A DNA stretch of 64,000 bases. Origin: Adiantum capillus-veneris. Taxonomy: Eukaryota; Streptophyta; Polypodiopsida; Polypodiales; Pteridaceae. The notes beneath the pieces are model-generated. The model did no database searches, was not told where the DNA came from, and saw only the letters and a list, made by a program, of their open reading frames with translations. The position numbers and the translations under genes were made by a program. The stretch spans positions 72,815,872 through 72,879,871 of the forward strand of contig CM043953.1 of the NCBI GenBank assembly GCA_014529385.2. Direction: 5' to 3'. Positions 62,701 through 62,973 of this stretch are shown piece after piece; the stretch's first letter is position 1, and every line of letters begins with the position of its first letter.

Positions 62701-62973
62701 TGACCTGATTGTTTTGTTGCTTGGTCATCCATGAATCAAATTTTGTGAACCAATCACTTTTGAGCATGGAATGGCTAGTTGCAACTTTCCAGGTGACTGT
62801 TTGAGAGTTAAATAGAGGAAAATTTGTGCTTGCACTGGTGTAAGCTTAATCAGTTTCCTAGTCCTTCACTTTATTAAATGGTTCGTTGTTCATTCATTTA
62901 GGTGGTCGAGAACGTGCTTGAAGCAGTACAATTTATTCTGAAAGACCACGGGCTTGACAAATTACAGCATTGA
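5407..62973 (+). CDS. HDHD5: HAD-superfamily hydrolase, HDHD5/CECR5 type (11 exons)
   Basis: Exons: 5407-5578, 44825-44860, 44959-45032, 46110-46150, 46269-46340, 46596-46776, 47777-47872, 47950-48017, 48095-48278, 53413-53496, 62902-62973. All ten junctions preserve frame and give 359 residues if the ATG at 5,407 is used, close to plant members of the family. HAD motifs, numbered from that ATG: motif I FDIDG (D28 nucleophile, D30), motif II FLTNGGG (T68), motif III SFGKP (K260), motif IV MIGDNP (D297, D302). The C2-type cap lies between motifs II and III. The family (HAD-IIA) consists of predicted phosphatases; animal HDHD5 is mitochondrial and its substrate is unknown. No transit peptide is visible here, so an upstream exon may be missing from this model. 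All splice sites are GT-AG except intron 8 (GC-AG). Confidence 0.9.
5408..5455. repeat. (GA)n microsatellite abutting exon 1
   Basis: About 23 GA units lie between the truncated SINE and the first conserved codons of the hydrolase gene. In the gene's frame the tract is open and reads as alternating Arg-Glu. Confidence 0.9.
5579..6677. other. Start of intron 1, no gene seen
   Basis: About 1.1 kb with no coding region I can support. A short stretch at 6,290-6,345 (CCAATATC, then GGCACCTCTTTTGGTATTTTTT) resembles the conserved LTR block described at 11,614 and 17,780, so an old LTR remnant is likely there. Confidence 0.5.
6678..7128. mobile_element. hAT-like non-autonomous element, TTCCCATTCC family
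   Basis: The left end CAAGGTTTCGCTCG and the complement of the right end, CATAGTTACCGAGG, are imperfect inverted repeats of hAT type. The subterminal regions carry repeated TTCCCATTCC, GTTCCG and TTTCGTG words. A similar word cluster occurs at 63,240-63,295. No clear 8-bp duplication was found. Confidence 0.4.
7152..7252. repeat. (GT)n/(GA)n microsatellite, LINE-B 3' tail
   Basis: A short GT tract is followed by about 35 GA units. The GA part touches the 3' end of the minus-strand LINE-B copy 2, so it reads as a (TC)n tail in the element's sense. Confidence 0.85.
7253..8695 (-). mobile_element. LINE-B copy 2, 5'-truncated, with 3' end and tail
   Basis: On the minus strand it starts within RT (GCPLSPTLFGMYIDEV), passes the YADD catalytic box (LLYADDIVFIAES at about 8,560) and the connection region (NLGKTEVMVFNTT). 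It ends with a zinc-binding C-terminal segment (ICKLCGMEPETELHYICHC) and a 3' UTR reading GGTCTCATAGGTC, then GAAGACGTTAATATAACATTTC. About 250 bases present in the 60-kb copy are missing near 8,106. Frames are broken. Confidence 0.85.
7537..8106 (-). pseudogene. LINE-B ORF2 C-terminal zinc-binding region
   Basis: An open stretch with RTWVDPAQELGTKM, a conserved RPSYMDTHLSHGLRCAIGQ segment and a CxxC-type pair plus HYICHC, the zinc-knuckle-like end found in many LINE ORF2 proteins. The same segment is present at 37.7 kb, 48.8 kb and 60.4 kb, which defines the family. Confidence 0.75.
8625..8822. repeat. 62-bp perfect inverted repeat around (CT)n
   Basis: Bases 8,625-8,686 and 8,761-8,822 are identical reverse complements over all 62 positions. 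The spacer is mostly a (CT)n tract. Both arms are the same piece of LINE-B RT (SPTLFGMYIDEVSDYID), one on each strand. The left arm is continuous with LINE-B copy 2; the right arm stops after it. Confidence 0.95.
8823..9281. other. No gene seen
   Basis: About 460 bases between the inverted repeat and an LTR. Open frames here are C-rich and show no recognisable domain. Confidence 0.5.
9282..10476 (-). mobile_element. LTR, family D copy 1
   Basis: A sequence of about 1.2 kb is bounded by TGTCGGAATG on the left and CTATGTACA on the right, matching in reverse the LTR at 33,284-34,456 along most of its length. Shared features include the CTCACAGCCAGAGG end, the AAGAGGGTTGGTGA region and the ACAAGCACAAATCTCAATC stretch. 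On the minus strand it is preceded by a purine tract (CAGAGGGGGTGGA, 10,477-10,489), so it is positioned as a 3' LTR. Confidence 0.75.
10490..11514 (-). pseudogene. Retroelement gag, 3' part (interrupted by chromovirus)
   Basis: The minus strand reads a long charged coiled-coil region rich in ERER/ARLA/AEE words, then a gag capsid-like segment (FQDKLKARFMPPQYL, then RKEAFLYGLDEYIKFDVEV) like the retrotransposon gag domain. The 5' part lies at 18,215-18,468, on the other side of the inserted chromovirus. It is broken near 10,825 and joined at about 10,510 to the 3' end of a family-D element, with no pol between. Confidence 0.65.
11510..11514. repeat. Target-site duplication ATCCG (left)
   Basis: The five bases before the left LTR of the chromovirus are repeated exactly at 18,215-18,219 after the right LTR. 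Confidence 0.9.
11515..12084 (-). repeat. Chromovirus 3' LTR
   Basis: 570 bases, matching the other LTR nearly throughout. It has an extra 14-base GAGCCCCAAAAGCA repeat unit and about 25 additional bases near the GGGTTTTTGGCA repeats. On the + strand it begins TGTAACAAACTTGG and ends CTTTGTGACA. Confidence 0.93.
12087..12100 (-). promoter_or_regulatory. Polypurine tract of chromovirus
   Basis: The minus strand reads TTTCAAGAGGGGGG two bases before the LTR, the expected primer site for second-strand synthesis. Confidence 0.85.
12158..12576. repeat. Direct tandem duplication of about 200 bp
   Basis: Two near-identical units both start AGCAGACACTGACTGTTAG and end GATGTCCGATTGACTA. The second contains an extra internal repeat of ACATCAC(A/T)AGACATCACAGG words. 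They lie in the 3' untranslated part of the chromovirus. Confidence 0.9.
12889..13188 (-). pseudogene. Chromovirus integrase tail with chromodomain
   Basis: The minus-strand frame reads the HNALHVSLLKP motif found at the end of gypsy integrases, then a C-terminal chromodomain: EEILVPEQILAH, RRRFLVKFKNF, and WMEEEDLADTP. Chromodomains at this position define chromoviruses and are thought to direct integration to marked chromatin. The upstream link to the integrase core is broken. Confidence 0.85.
13629..15537 (-). pseudogene. Chromovirus pol: RT, RNase H, integrase
   Basis: A 592-codon frame (15,537-13,759) holds RT with MCIDYSTLNE, the SRIDLKSGYHQI motif and a catalytic FFDD (residues 170-173, where YLDD/YIDD is usual). 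RNase H follows with D319, E356 and D381 (TDHQSL) and a late D424. The integrase zinc finger is H500, H507, C537, C540, and the first core Asp is D570. About 100 bases of the integrase core are then missing, and the frame continues at 13,952-13,629 with SDRGPRF and HLQTDGQFE. Frameshift plus deletion make integrase inactive. Confidence 0.9.
15538..16042 (-). pseudogene. Chromovirus protease region, degenerate
   Basis: Between the CCHC knuckle and RT the minus strand shows only the end of an aspartic protease (DVLLGIPWYHENYAVVDYR). I could not find the catalytic D(S/T)G box in any frame, and the region has several stops. Confidence 0.6.
16043..16549 (-). pseudogene. Chromovirus gag C-terminal part with CCHC knuckle
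   Basis: The frame contains a gag segment (FREQIERFTLGLPTEIRDHC) and a zinc knuckle CFGCGEHGHISAKC (CX2CX4HX4C), then acidic sequence. It continues the frame at 16,571-16,783 (FIQQFDIAFAGGRY, then KGNARTWWSTLL) after a small frame break. Confidence 0.85.
16571..17610 (-). pseudogene. Chromovirus gag N-terminal and capsid part
   Basis: The likely start is the ATG at about 17,610 (MASGNDQSTPSASG), shortly after the primer-binding site. A first frameshift lies near 17,450 and another near 17,100. The middle part is Lys- and Ser-rich (KKIKKHGKKQKKG, then runs of Ser), followed by the capsid-like stretch at 16,571-16,783. Confidence 0.75.
17669..17680 (-). promoter_or_regulatory. Primer-binding site (tRNA-iMet)
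   Basis: The minus strand reads TGGTATCAGAGC one base after the 5' LTR, complementary to the 3' end of initiator tRNA-Met, as in most plant gypsy and copia elements. Confidence 0.93.
17682..18214 (-). repeat. Chromovirus 5' LTR
   Basis: 533 bases with ends TGTAACAAAC and TTTGTGACA on the + strand. It contains the block at 17,780-17,836 that is also found in LTR family E. Confidence 0.93.
18215..18219. repeat. Target-site duplication ATCCG (right)
   Basis: Matches 11,510-11,514 exactly and closes the chromovirus insertion. Confidence 0.9.
18215..18468 (-). pseudogene. Retroelement gag, 5' part
   Basis: The minus strand opens MQAKEELQEPQEPQDPPEPQ with repeated EPQE words, then a His/Ser/Gly-rich stretch ending SSSMPRI at the chromovirus insertion. 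The frame resumes after the insertion at 11,509. The start is about 300 bases from the primer-binding site at 18,772-18,783, a normal leader length. Confidence 0.65.
18772..18783 (-). promoter_or_regulatory. Primer-binding site of the interrupted element
   Basis: The minus strand reads TGGTATCAAAGA one base from the family-C LTR, a variant of the iMet site. It assigns the gag at 18,468 to the family-C element. Confidence 0.75.
18785..19867 (-). mobile_element. LTR, family C copy 2 (5' LTR of interrupted element)
   Basis: It starts TGTAAGGTGG on the + strand, directly after the primer-binding site, and plausibly ends at CACGTGACA. Its first 300 bases match the reverse of 1-465. The part at 19,160-19,460 is a degenerate repeat of AAAACGCTG words, each followed by GC-rich spacers. 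Confidence 0.65.
19868..20850 (+). mobile_element. 3' internal remnant of a family-E LTR element
   Basis: There is no open frame with a recognisable domain, but the stretch at 20,015-20,115 (GGTATCTGTTTTGACC, then ACTCCCGGGTGGAG) matches 41,480-41,600, downstream of another family-E LTR. A purine tract CAAGAAGGGGAGA precedes the LTR at 20,851. This is therefore the untranslated 3' end of a gypsy-like element on the + strand. Confidence 0.6.
20150..20345. repeat. Four tandem units of about 55 bp
   Basis: Units share AACCTC(G/C)GAACGA, then CAGGC, then TGCTTGGGGAGC, then TTTCGTTGTATG. The fourth is the most diverged. They lie in the 3' region of the family-E element. Confidence 0.85.
20851..21486 (+). 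mobile_element. LTR, family E copy 1 (3' LTR)
   Basis: 636 bases from TGTCACAAAC to CTTGTGACA, directly after a polypurine tract. It is homologous to the LTR at 38,650-39,391: GCCGAGGGGCCTAA, several GACGTGGCA words, CTTTTCATGTAAA, and the GGCACGTGGTGCCC end. A TATA-like TTTAAATATG lies at 21,236. Confidence 0.8.
21560..21799 (+). pseudogene. Gypsy-type gag fragment
   Basis: The frame reads SETKHVSLDREKVELFLQAT and then EKLELLLEDKD and VSLLAKR, resembling a helical gag segment of plant gypsy elements. It is bounded by the family-E LTR and LINE-A. Assignment is by pattern recognition only. Confidence 0.4.
22182..23040 (+). pseudogene. LINE-A ORF2 endonuclease domain
   Basis: It begins SWNVQGL and continues through RGRYETFWSAAFGPGG and YVPNVASAR to DRFYTSDHF. 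The order matches APE-type endonucleases that nick target DNA for LINE insertion. A TAG interrupts the frame close to its catalytic Glu region (LMLXEHH). Confidence 0.8.
23662..24785 (+). pseudogene. LINE-A ORF2 reverse transcriptase domain
   Basis: Frames 23,662-24,225, 24,036-24,248 and 24,324-24,785 together give GEMPDSMSEGMIYRIPKEGG, QWRPITILNSVYKILAK, TGFVKERSILDNI, RQGCPLA and FADDSALYLDG. Two or more frameshifts occur within the domain. Confidence 0.85.
26380..27945 (+). pseudogene. Gypsy-like gag and protease remnant
   Basis: Frame 26,292-26,735 ends with a zinc knuckle CIWCYSPDHPRRDC (CX2CX4HX4C). Frames 26,870-27,223 and 27,287-27,637 are Lys/Glu-rich. Frame 27,604-27,945 is a retropepsin-like domain with ALIDHGSEINVMS (the usual DTG/DSG box here reads DHG) and a flap-to-C-terminal part ending YPLILGQPYI. 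The frames are separated by stops. RT, RNase H and the integrase core are absent; the integrase tail reappears at 32.8 kb. Confidence 0.75.
28060..28194 (-). pseudogene. Copia-like gag start fragment
   Basis: The minus strand reads MADNNTDVFKMFAAEDRLD and then a degenerate LW-containing segment, resembling the first residues of plant copia gag (the LDGxNYxxW region). The primer-binding site at 30,909 and its LTR would belong to the same element if the 2.4-kb segment between is a later insertion. Confidence 0.45.
28379..30748 (+). mobile_element. Candidate solo LTR, 2.37 kb
   Basis: The segment starts TGTCGGGGGATATG and ends GCACGACA, giving inverted ends TGTCG/CGACA. The flanks are ACGG on both sides (28,375-28,378 and 30,749-30,752), a possible 4-bp duplication. 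A TATA box CTATAAATAG lies at about 29,462 on the + strand. If it is removed, the flanking sequences form a copia leader of ordinary length between PBS and gag. No coding domain is visible inside. Confidence 0.45.
30909..30920 (-). promoter_or_regulatory. Primer-binding site of copia-like element
   Basis: The minus strand reads TGGTATCAGAGC, two bases from an LTR end that on the + strand begins TGTTGGAATTAGGG, a common copia terminus. Confidence 0.8.
30923..31140 (-). mobile_element. Copia-like 5' LTR, partial
   Basis: It starts TGTTGGAATTAG on the + strand next to the primer-binding site. On the minus strand a TATA-like CATTGTATATACG lies at about 31,047. The outer end cannot be located, so the extent is approximate. 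Confidence 0.5.
31141..32828. other. No gene seen
   Basis: About 1.7 kb of AT-rich sequence with repeated ATTGG(T/A)CC words and CATGTGTCCC(C/T)CCTTTCCCC at two places (32,120 and 32,430). It may be an LTR or intervening repeat between the copia piece and the gypsy integrase tail. No boundaries could be fixed. Confidence 0.4.
32829..33156 (+). pseudogene. Gypsy integrase C-terminal tail
   Basis: The frame reads YDRFDKRHRLRPKPIEEGDW, then FGKRWLGPYIV and a segment ending GKRIKMFKRR, the GPY/F-type module at the end of gypsy integrases. A polypurine tract (TTCAGAGGGGTGGA) and the family-D LTR follow, so this is the real 3' end of the element whose gag starts at 26.4 kb. The catalytic core is missing. 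Confidence 0.75.
33284..34456 (+). mobile_element. LTR, family D copy 2 (3' LTR)
   Basis: It begins TGTCGTGCCG directly after the purine tract and ends CATTCCGACA. It is the inverted counterpart of 9,282-10,476. It carries a 14-base CGTGCCGTGGCACG palindrome near its start that copy 1 lacks. Confidence 0.75.
34457..36255. other. No gene seen; (CT)n tracts and GC-rich stretch
   Basis: About 1.8 kb with two (CT)n tracts (about 35,049-35,105 and 35,609-35,664), the second followed by CGCGCGCGCG. A 40-bp unit (GCGGACAGAGCAACCT, then CAGC, then GTAGCCTGAGCA) is tandemly duplicated at 35,685-35,760. The part nearest 36,256 may be 5' UTR of the following LINE-B. Confidence 0.5.
36256..38566 (+). 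mobile_element. LINE-B copy 3, internally deleted (no RT)
   Basis: ORF1 (36,378-37,213, one frameshift near 36,930) is followed by the ORF2 start at about 37,241 (VATWNCNGSLRL). The endonuclease stops at ILGDFNA (about 37,692) and joins directly to the ORF2 C-terminal segment (HELGTKMNFYREH, then RPGYMDTHLPHG). The whole RT domain is missing. The 3' UTR (TTTTGGTCTCATAGGTC, then GAAGACGTTAATATTACA) and a (TC)n tail are intact. Confidence 0.85.
36378..37213 (+). pseudogene. LINE-B ORF1-like protein, frameshifted
   Basis: The N-terminal half is a coiled coil (LKADSQALKEEVSALKREL), followed by SSWVDVITKTQKKADEAEKW, a short RRM-like stretch (RALHIRITGLKDRDD) and a C-terminal part (FPSMEAKDFLKKRPTLKKTG). 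The layout resembles L1-type ORF1 RNA-binding proteins. Best intact relative: 58,371-59,243. Confidence 0.8.
38567..38616. repeat. (TC)n microsatellite, LINE-B 3' tail
   Basis: About 24 TC units begin directly at the end of the LINE-B 3' UTR (TTAATATTACA) on the + strand. Confidence 0.9.
38650..39391 (+). mobile_element. LTR, family E copy 2 (5' LTR)
   Basis: About 740 bases from TGTGTCAAGTC to TTCCGTTACA, followed by a primer-binding site. It is homologous to family E copy 1 and carries the conserved block at 39,227-39,291 (AAATACCGAAAGGGA, then GGTGGAACTCCACC). Confidence 0.8.
39393..39404 (+). promoter_or_regulatory. Primer-binding site variant
   Basis: TGGTATTAGAGC, one base after the LTR: an iMet site with one change, common in plant gypsy elements. 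Confidence 0.8.
39430..40140 (+). pseudogene. Gypsy gag remnant of family E element
   Basis: A Pro-rich segment (LPLPPSLPPPTPPGYN) is followed by FSRVKDRKKALQFFQQFDN and IYALGNYT, recognisably related to the chromovirus gag segment SFIQQFDIAFAGGRY. Several stops are present. Confidence 0.6.
40317..40683. mobile_element. hAT-type MITE with CGTAC clusters
   Basis: Perfect 10-bp inverted ends CAAGGTGGAA / TTCCACCTTG bound a 367-bp segment. The flanking octamers GAGCCAAG and GACCTAAG agree at 6 of 8 positions, as expected for an ageing 8-bp hAT duplication. Subterminal regions on both sides are packed with CGTACG/GGTACG palindromes. A poly(T) run lies near the centre. No coding capacity. Confidence 0.7.
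40684..41654 (+). mobile_element. Continuation of family-E element remnant
   Basis: No open domain is visible. The stretch at 41,480-41,600 matches 20,015-20,115 upstream of family E copy 1, so this is probably the 3' part of the same kind of element, cut by LINE-A copy 3. Confidence 0.5.
41655..43420 (+). mobile_element. LINE-A copy 3, 3' part only
   Basis: Frame 41,631-42,191 (SEGFRWIPLGTHVRYLGCQV, then ARLSLAGRAVVTSQVLLA) and later frames to 43,105 match the post-RT part of LINE-A copy 2 (24,470-26,230). The copy is 5'-truncated just after the FADD box, a usual result of incomplete reverse transcription. The 3' end is near 43,420. Confidence 0.85.
43421..44824. other. 3' end of intron 1, no gene seen
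   Basis: About 1.4 kb without a recognisable repeat or domain. It may be the original intron sequence before the transposons arrived. The last 60 bases are T-rich, as expected before an acceptor. Confidence 0.5.
44825..44860 (+). CDS. HDHD5: HDHD5-like exon 2
   Basis: A 36-base microexon-sized piece reads QARIPHIFLTN plus split codons at both ends. Acceptor CAACAG|GC, donor AATG|GTATAA. It carries HAD motif II (the Thr of FLTNG). The codon split with exon 1 gives Ser and that with exon 3 gives Gly. Confidence 0.9.
44959..45032 (+). CDS. HDHD5: HDHD5-like exon 3
   Basis: Acceptor GACTAG|GT, donor CAACAG|GTCTCA. It encodes GGGVRESLKASELSSLLGV and then KILPQQ, completing the FLTNGGG signature and the following helix that is typical of this family. 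Confidence 0.9.
45033..46109. other. Intron 3, no gene seen
   Basis: 1,077 bases, AT-rich, no mobile element recognised. Short ORFs here show no family resemblance. Confidence 0.6.
46110..46150 (+). CDS. HDHD5: HDHD5-like exon 4
   Basis: Acceptor TGATAG|GTT, donor GACAG|GTATGA. It encodes VFLGHTPFKSLKD plus a split Arg codon, the conserved GHTPFK segment of HDHD5 proteins. Confidence 0.9.
46269..46340 (+). CDS. HDHD5: HDHD5-like exon 5
   Basis: Acceptor GACAG|A, donor TATCG|GTAAGA. It encodes FGDSHILAVGKGEPSTVM and then TNYGY between split Arg codons. The VGKGEP segment is a family hallmark. Confidence 0.9.
46596..46776 (+). CDS. HDHD5: HDHD5-like exon 6 (cap domain)
   Basis: Acceptor TTTAG|G, donor ATTCAG|GTTCAA. 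It encodes the cap-domain stretch with SMEDYVSQLKDIDPLAKY and ends in FVVSDPVDWGRDIQ, strongly conserved in the family. It ends in phase 0. Confidence 0.9.
46777..47776. other. Intron 6, no gene seen
   Basis: 1,000 bases, AT-rich, with an A12-like run near 46,880. No element recognised. Confidence 0.6.
47777..47872 (+). CDS. HDHD5: HDHD5-like exon 7
   Basis: Acceptor CATCAG|GTG, donor TACCAG|GTATTT; exactly 32 codons. It starts VLCDVLRSGGCPG and ends PPLYFAADDFEYQ, matching the family's segment after the DIQ boundary. Confidence 0.9.
47950..48017 (+). CDS. HDHD5: HDHD5-like exon 8 (GC donor)
   Basis: Acceptor AGGCAG|GCA. It encodes AAFSVERLGMGAFRIALESI and then FN, ending in the first two bases of an Arg codon. 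The only donor that keeps frame and homology is AATAG|GCATGC, a GC splice donor. Confidence 0.85.
48095..48278 (+). CDS. HDHD5: HDHD5-like exon 9 (HAD motifs III and IV)
   Basis: Acceptor ATTGCAG|A, donor AAGCAA|GTAAGC. It carries YTSFGKPEVQVF (catalytic Lys) and YMIGDNPSTDILGA (metal-binding Asp residues). Intron 9 (5,134 bases) follows and holds a long LINE-B. Confidence 0.92.
49808..50422 (-). pseudogene. LINE-B ORF2, RT fingers region
   Basis: One of the longest open pieces of ORF2: DSIDRLHTGRAQDHDELVAK, then SNYHTIMVGHTLAKLYASIL and GFRRGYSTLDHI. These correspond to early RT blocks 1-3. The YADD box lies just beyond, after a frame break. Confidence 0.8.
50544..50758. mobile_element. hAT-like insertion with GAAACG clusters
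   Basis: It interrupts LINE-B where other copies read straight through (compare 4,400-4,430 and 57,280-57,310). It begins CAAGGCCGTAACG, a hAT-like end, and contains about a dozen GAAACG/CGTTTC words in both orientations. The right terminus is less clear (CGTTTCATGGTG). Confidence 0.45.
52076..52365. repeat. Tandem duplication of about 150 bp in LINE-B ORF1
   Basis: Two copies share CATCT(A/G)TGTATGGGGTCTCC, CAATGCTTCCTCTTTGGGGC, and CGCACATGTAGTGCTCTTGC followed by TTTCCTCC. They differ by a 15-base indel. Confidence 0.9.
52968..53270. mobile_element. Possible hAT-like element with GAAACG arms
   Basis: Two arms rich in GAAACGTTTC and TTTTGAAAC words (52,975-53,010 and 53,222-53,255) bracket about 210 bases just upstream of exon 10. 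They resemble the element at 50,544. Ends are not defined. Confidence 0.35.
53413..53496 (+). CDS. HDHD5: HDHD5-like exon 10
   Basis: Acceptor TTGTAG|GCT, donor GATCTG|GTATGC; 28 codons. It starts AGAPWFSILTRTG and ends GRYPADL, the conserved segment after motif IV. Confidence 0.92.
53562..53745. repeat. Direct tandem duplication, period 98 bp
   Basis: TGATCATGTGTAAATGGAAA at 53,564 recurs at 53,662, and the similarity continues through GAGCAATTACTTTACATGTG and TAGATGCTTATAT. It lies early in intron 10. Confidence 0.9.
53746..54914. other. No gene seen, possibly degenerate LINE
   Basis: About 1.2 kb. At 54,350-54,390 the words TACAATCGCATCGACATATAACAATG resemble (with many changes) the minus-strand YADD region of LINE-B, so an old LINE fragment is possible. 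Nothing firm can be assigned. Confidence 0.35.
54915..56053 (-). mobile_element. LINE-B copy 5, ORF1 plus endonuclease start
   Basis: Minus-strand frames give ORF1 coiled coil (near 56,050-55,763), its C-terminal part (RKRPTLKQTRIFLRDNLTVS, 55,398-55,595) and the endonuclease up to ILLGDLNA (about 54,930). RT and the 3' end are absent. It meets copy 6 at about 56,053 without any tail sequence between. Confidence 0.75.
56054..56655 (-). mobile_element. LINE-B copy 6, RT fragment fused to 3' end
   Basis: It reads SPTLFGMHIDEVFDYID, then LLLYVDDIELISDS (YVDD instead of YADD) and NLGKTKVMVFNTT. It then jumps to TLIDQALELGRSR, which in other copies is over 600 bases further on. The 3' UTR follows but lacks its last 20 bases and tail. 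Confidence 0.8.
56769..57332 (-). pseudogene. LINE-B ORF2 linker, RT-proximal part
   Basis: The frame opens MPQNSWYHEECREMRIKLQR and runs to IDRMKTRRAHDHDGLVAEHF, then leaves the ORF2 sequence at about 56,890 where the internal deletion starts. The same linker is seen at 4.0-4.4 kb and 50.4 kb. Confidence 0.75.
57388..58340 (-). pseudogene. LINE-B ORF2 endonuclease, one frameshift
   Basis: It starts MATWNRNGSLRLDVGAFEDS at 58,340, about 30 bases after the ORF1 stop. Motifs include IIFYSETHQAP, GSGGVAVLF, HARYMWVRL, then (after a break near 57,910) HGASTVDYVMAQPGLIP and AVDHAILSF. The typical APE residues are spread over these segments. Confidence 0.8.
58371..59243 (-). CDS. LINE-B ORF1-like protein, open 290 codons
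   Basis: This is the best preserved LINE reading frame in the window. Approximate layout: residues 15-85 coiled coil (LLGTINILDARVAAQESMIH), 110-150 SSIVEEL to TSWVDVITKTQQ, 165-215 an RRM-like stretch (RALHVRICGLRDQDNVEEEV), 220-285 C-terminal domain (RALILRFPSMEAEKDFLKKR). Known LINE ORF1 proteins of this plan bind the element RNA and form trimers. Whether it is expressed is unknown, and its own ORF2 is defective. Confidence 0.75.
   Translation of the reverse strand: MRKQNGRDDPVEDAIQKCKEELSESISMINRHLLGTINILDARVAAQESMIHTLEDHVKAQDEETALLKKELTEVRSQNFLEEGELQPSIVEELNTIKEQVRATKEGGEQQKEMTTSWVDVITKTQQKAEKAEKWIEIVKKGKGKEITPTPTPTIINLTLEEEQRRRVRALHVRICGLRDQDNVEEEVKELMTLVGVNEQTHTRAWRVGTKKSGSNGETSKERALILRFPSMEAEKDFLKKRPTLKKTGIFLGDDLTLSQIAHMQEVMPEIRAAREKGKIALVILERCPA
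59244..59700 (-). promoter_or_regulatory. LINE-B 5' UTR with tandem words
   Basis: Upstream of ORF1 the minus strand has repeated GCGTAGAGAGAGAAAGAG units, a G-run at about 59,455-59,473, and a GC-rich part with GGGAGC words at 59,510-59,700. Such repeat-rich 5' UTRs can hold internal promoters in LINEs; no specific site can be named. Confidence 0.5.
59709..59757. repeat. (GA)n microsatellite, LINE-B copy 8 tail
   Basis: About 24 GA units lie between the 5' end of copy 7 and the 3' end of copy 8, the (TC)n tail of the latter. Confidence 0.9.
59758..61185 (-). mobile_element. LINE-B copy 8, 5'-truncated, with 3' end
   Basis: Minus-strand frames read TYLGVVFIGPRFSLG (61,170), QVQFQEPRTKLWLFDTLVA, SWFQMHGFTMDRLPPFQYSL, RRTWIEPPQELGTKM and a zinc-binding segment (ICRLCQLEPKTELHYICHC). 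The 3' UTR and tail follow. It is truncated after the RT catalytic region. It shows the part (60,595-60,855) that is missing from copy 2. Confidence 0.85.
61186..62901. other. End of intron 10, no gene seen
   Basis: About 1.7 kb with a short Lys/Glu-rich minus-strand frame (61,100-61,321), C- and T-rich low-complexity DNA, a poly(C) run and (CA)n at 61,748-61,792, and GT-rich sequence to 62,090. No repeat family or domain is identifiable. Confidence 0.45.
62902..62973 (+). CDS. HDHD5: HDHD5-like exon 11 and stop
   Basis: Acceptor ATTTAG|GTG. It encodes VVENVLEAVQFILKDHGLDK and then LQH, followed by TGA at 62,971-62,973. The VVE(N)VxEAVxFIL pattern is the usual C terminus of plant HDHD5 proteins. 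It is reached across a 9.4-kb intron. Confidence 0.88.
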   Translation: MVENVLEAVQFILKDHGLDKLQH

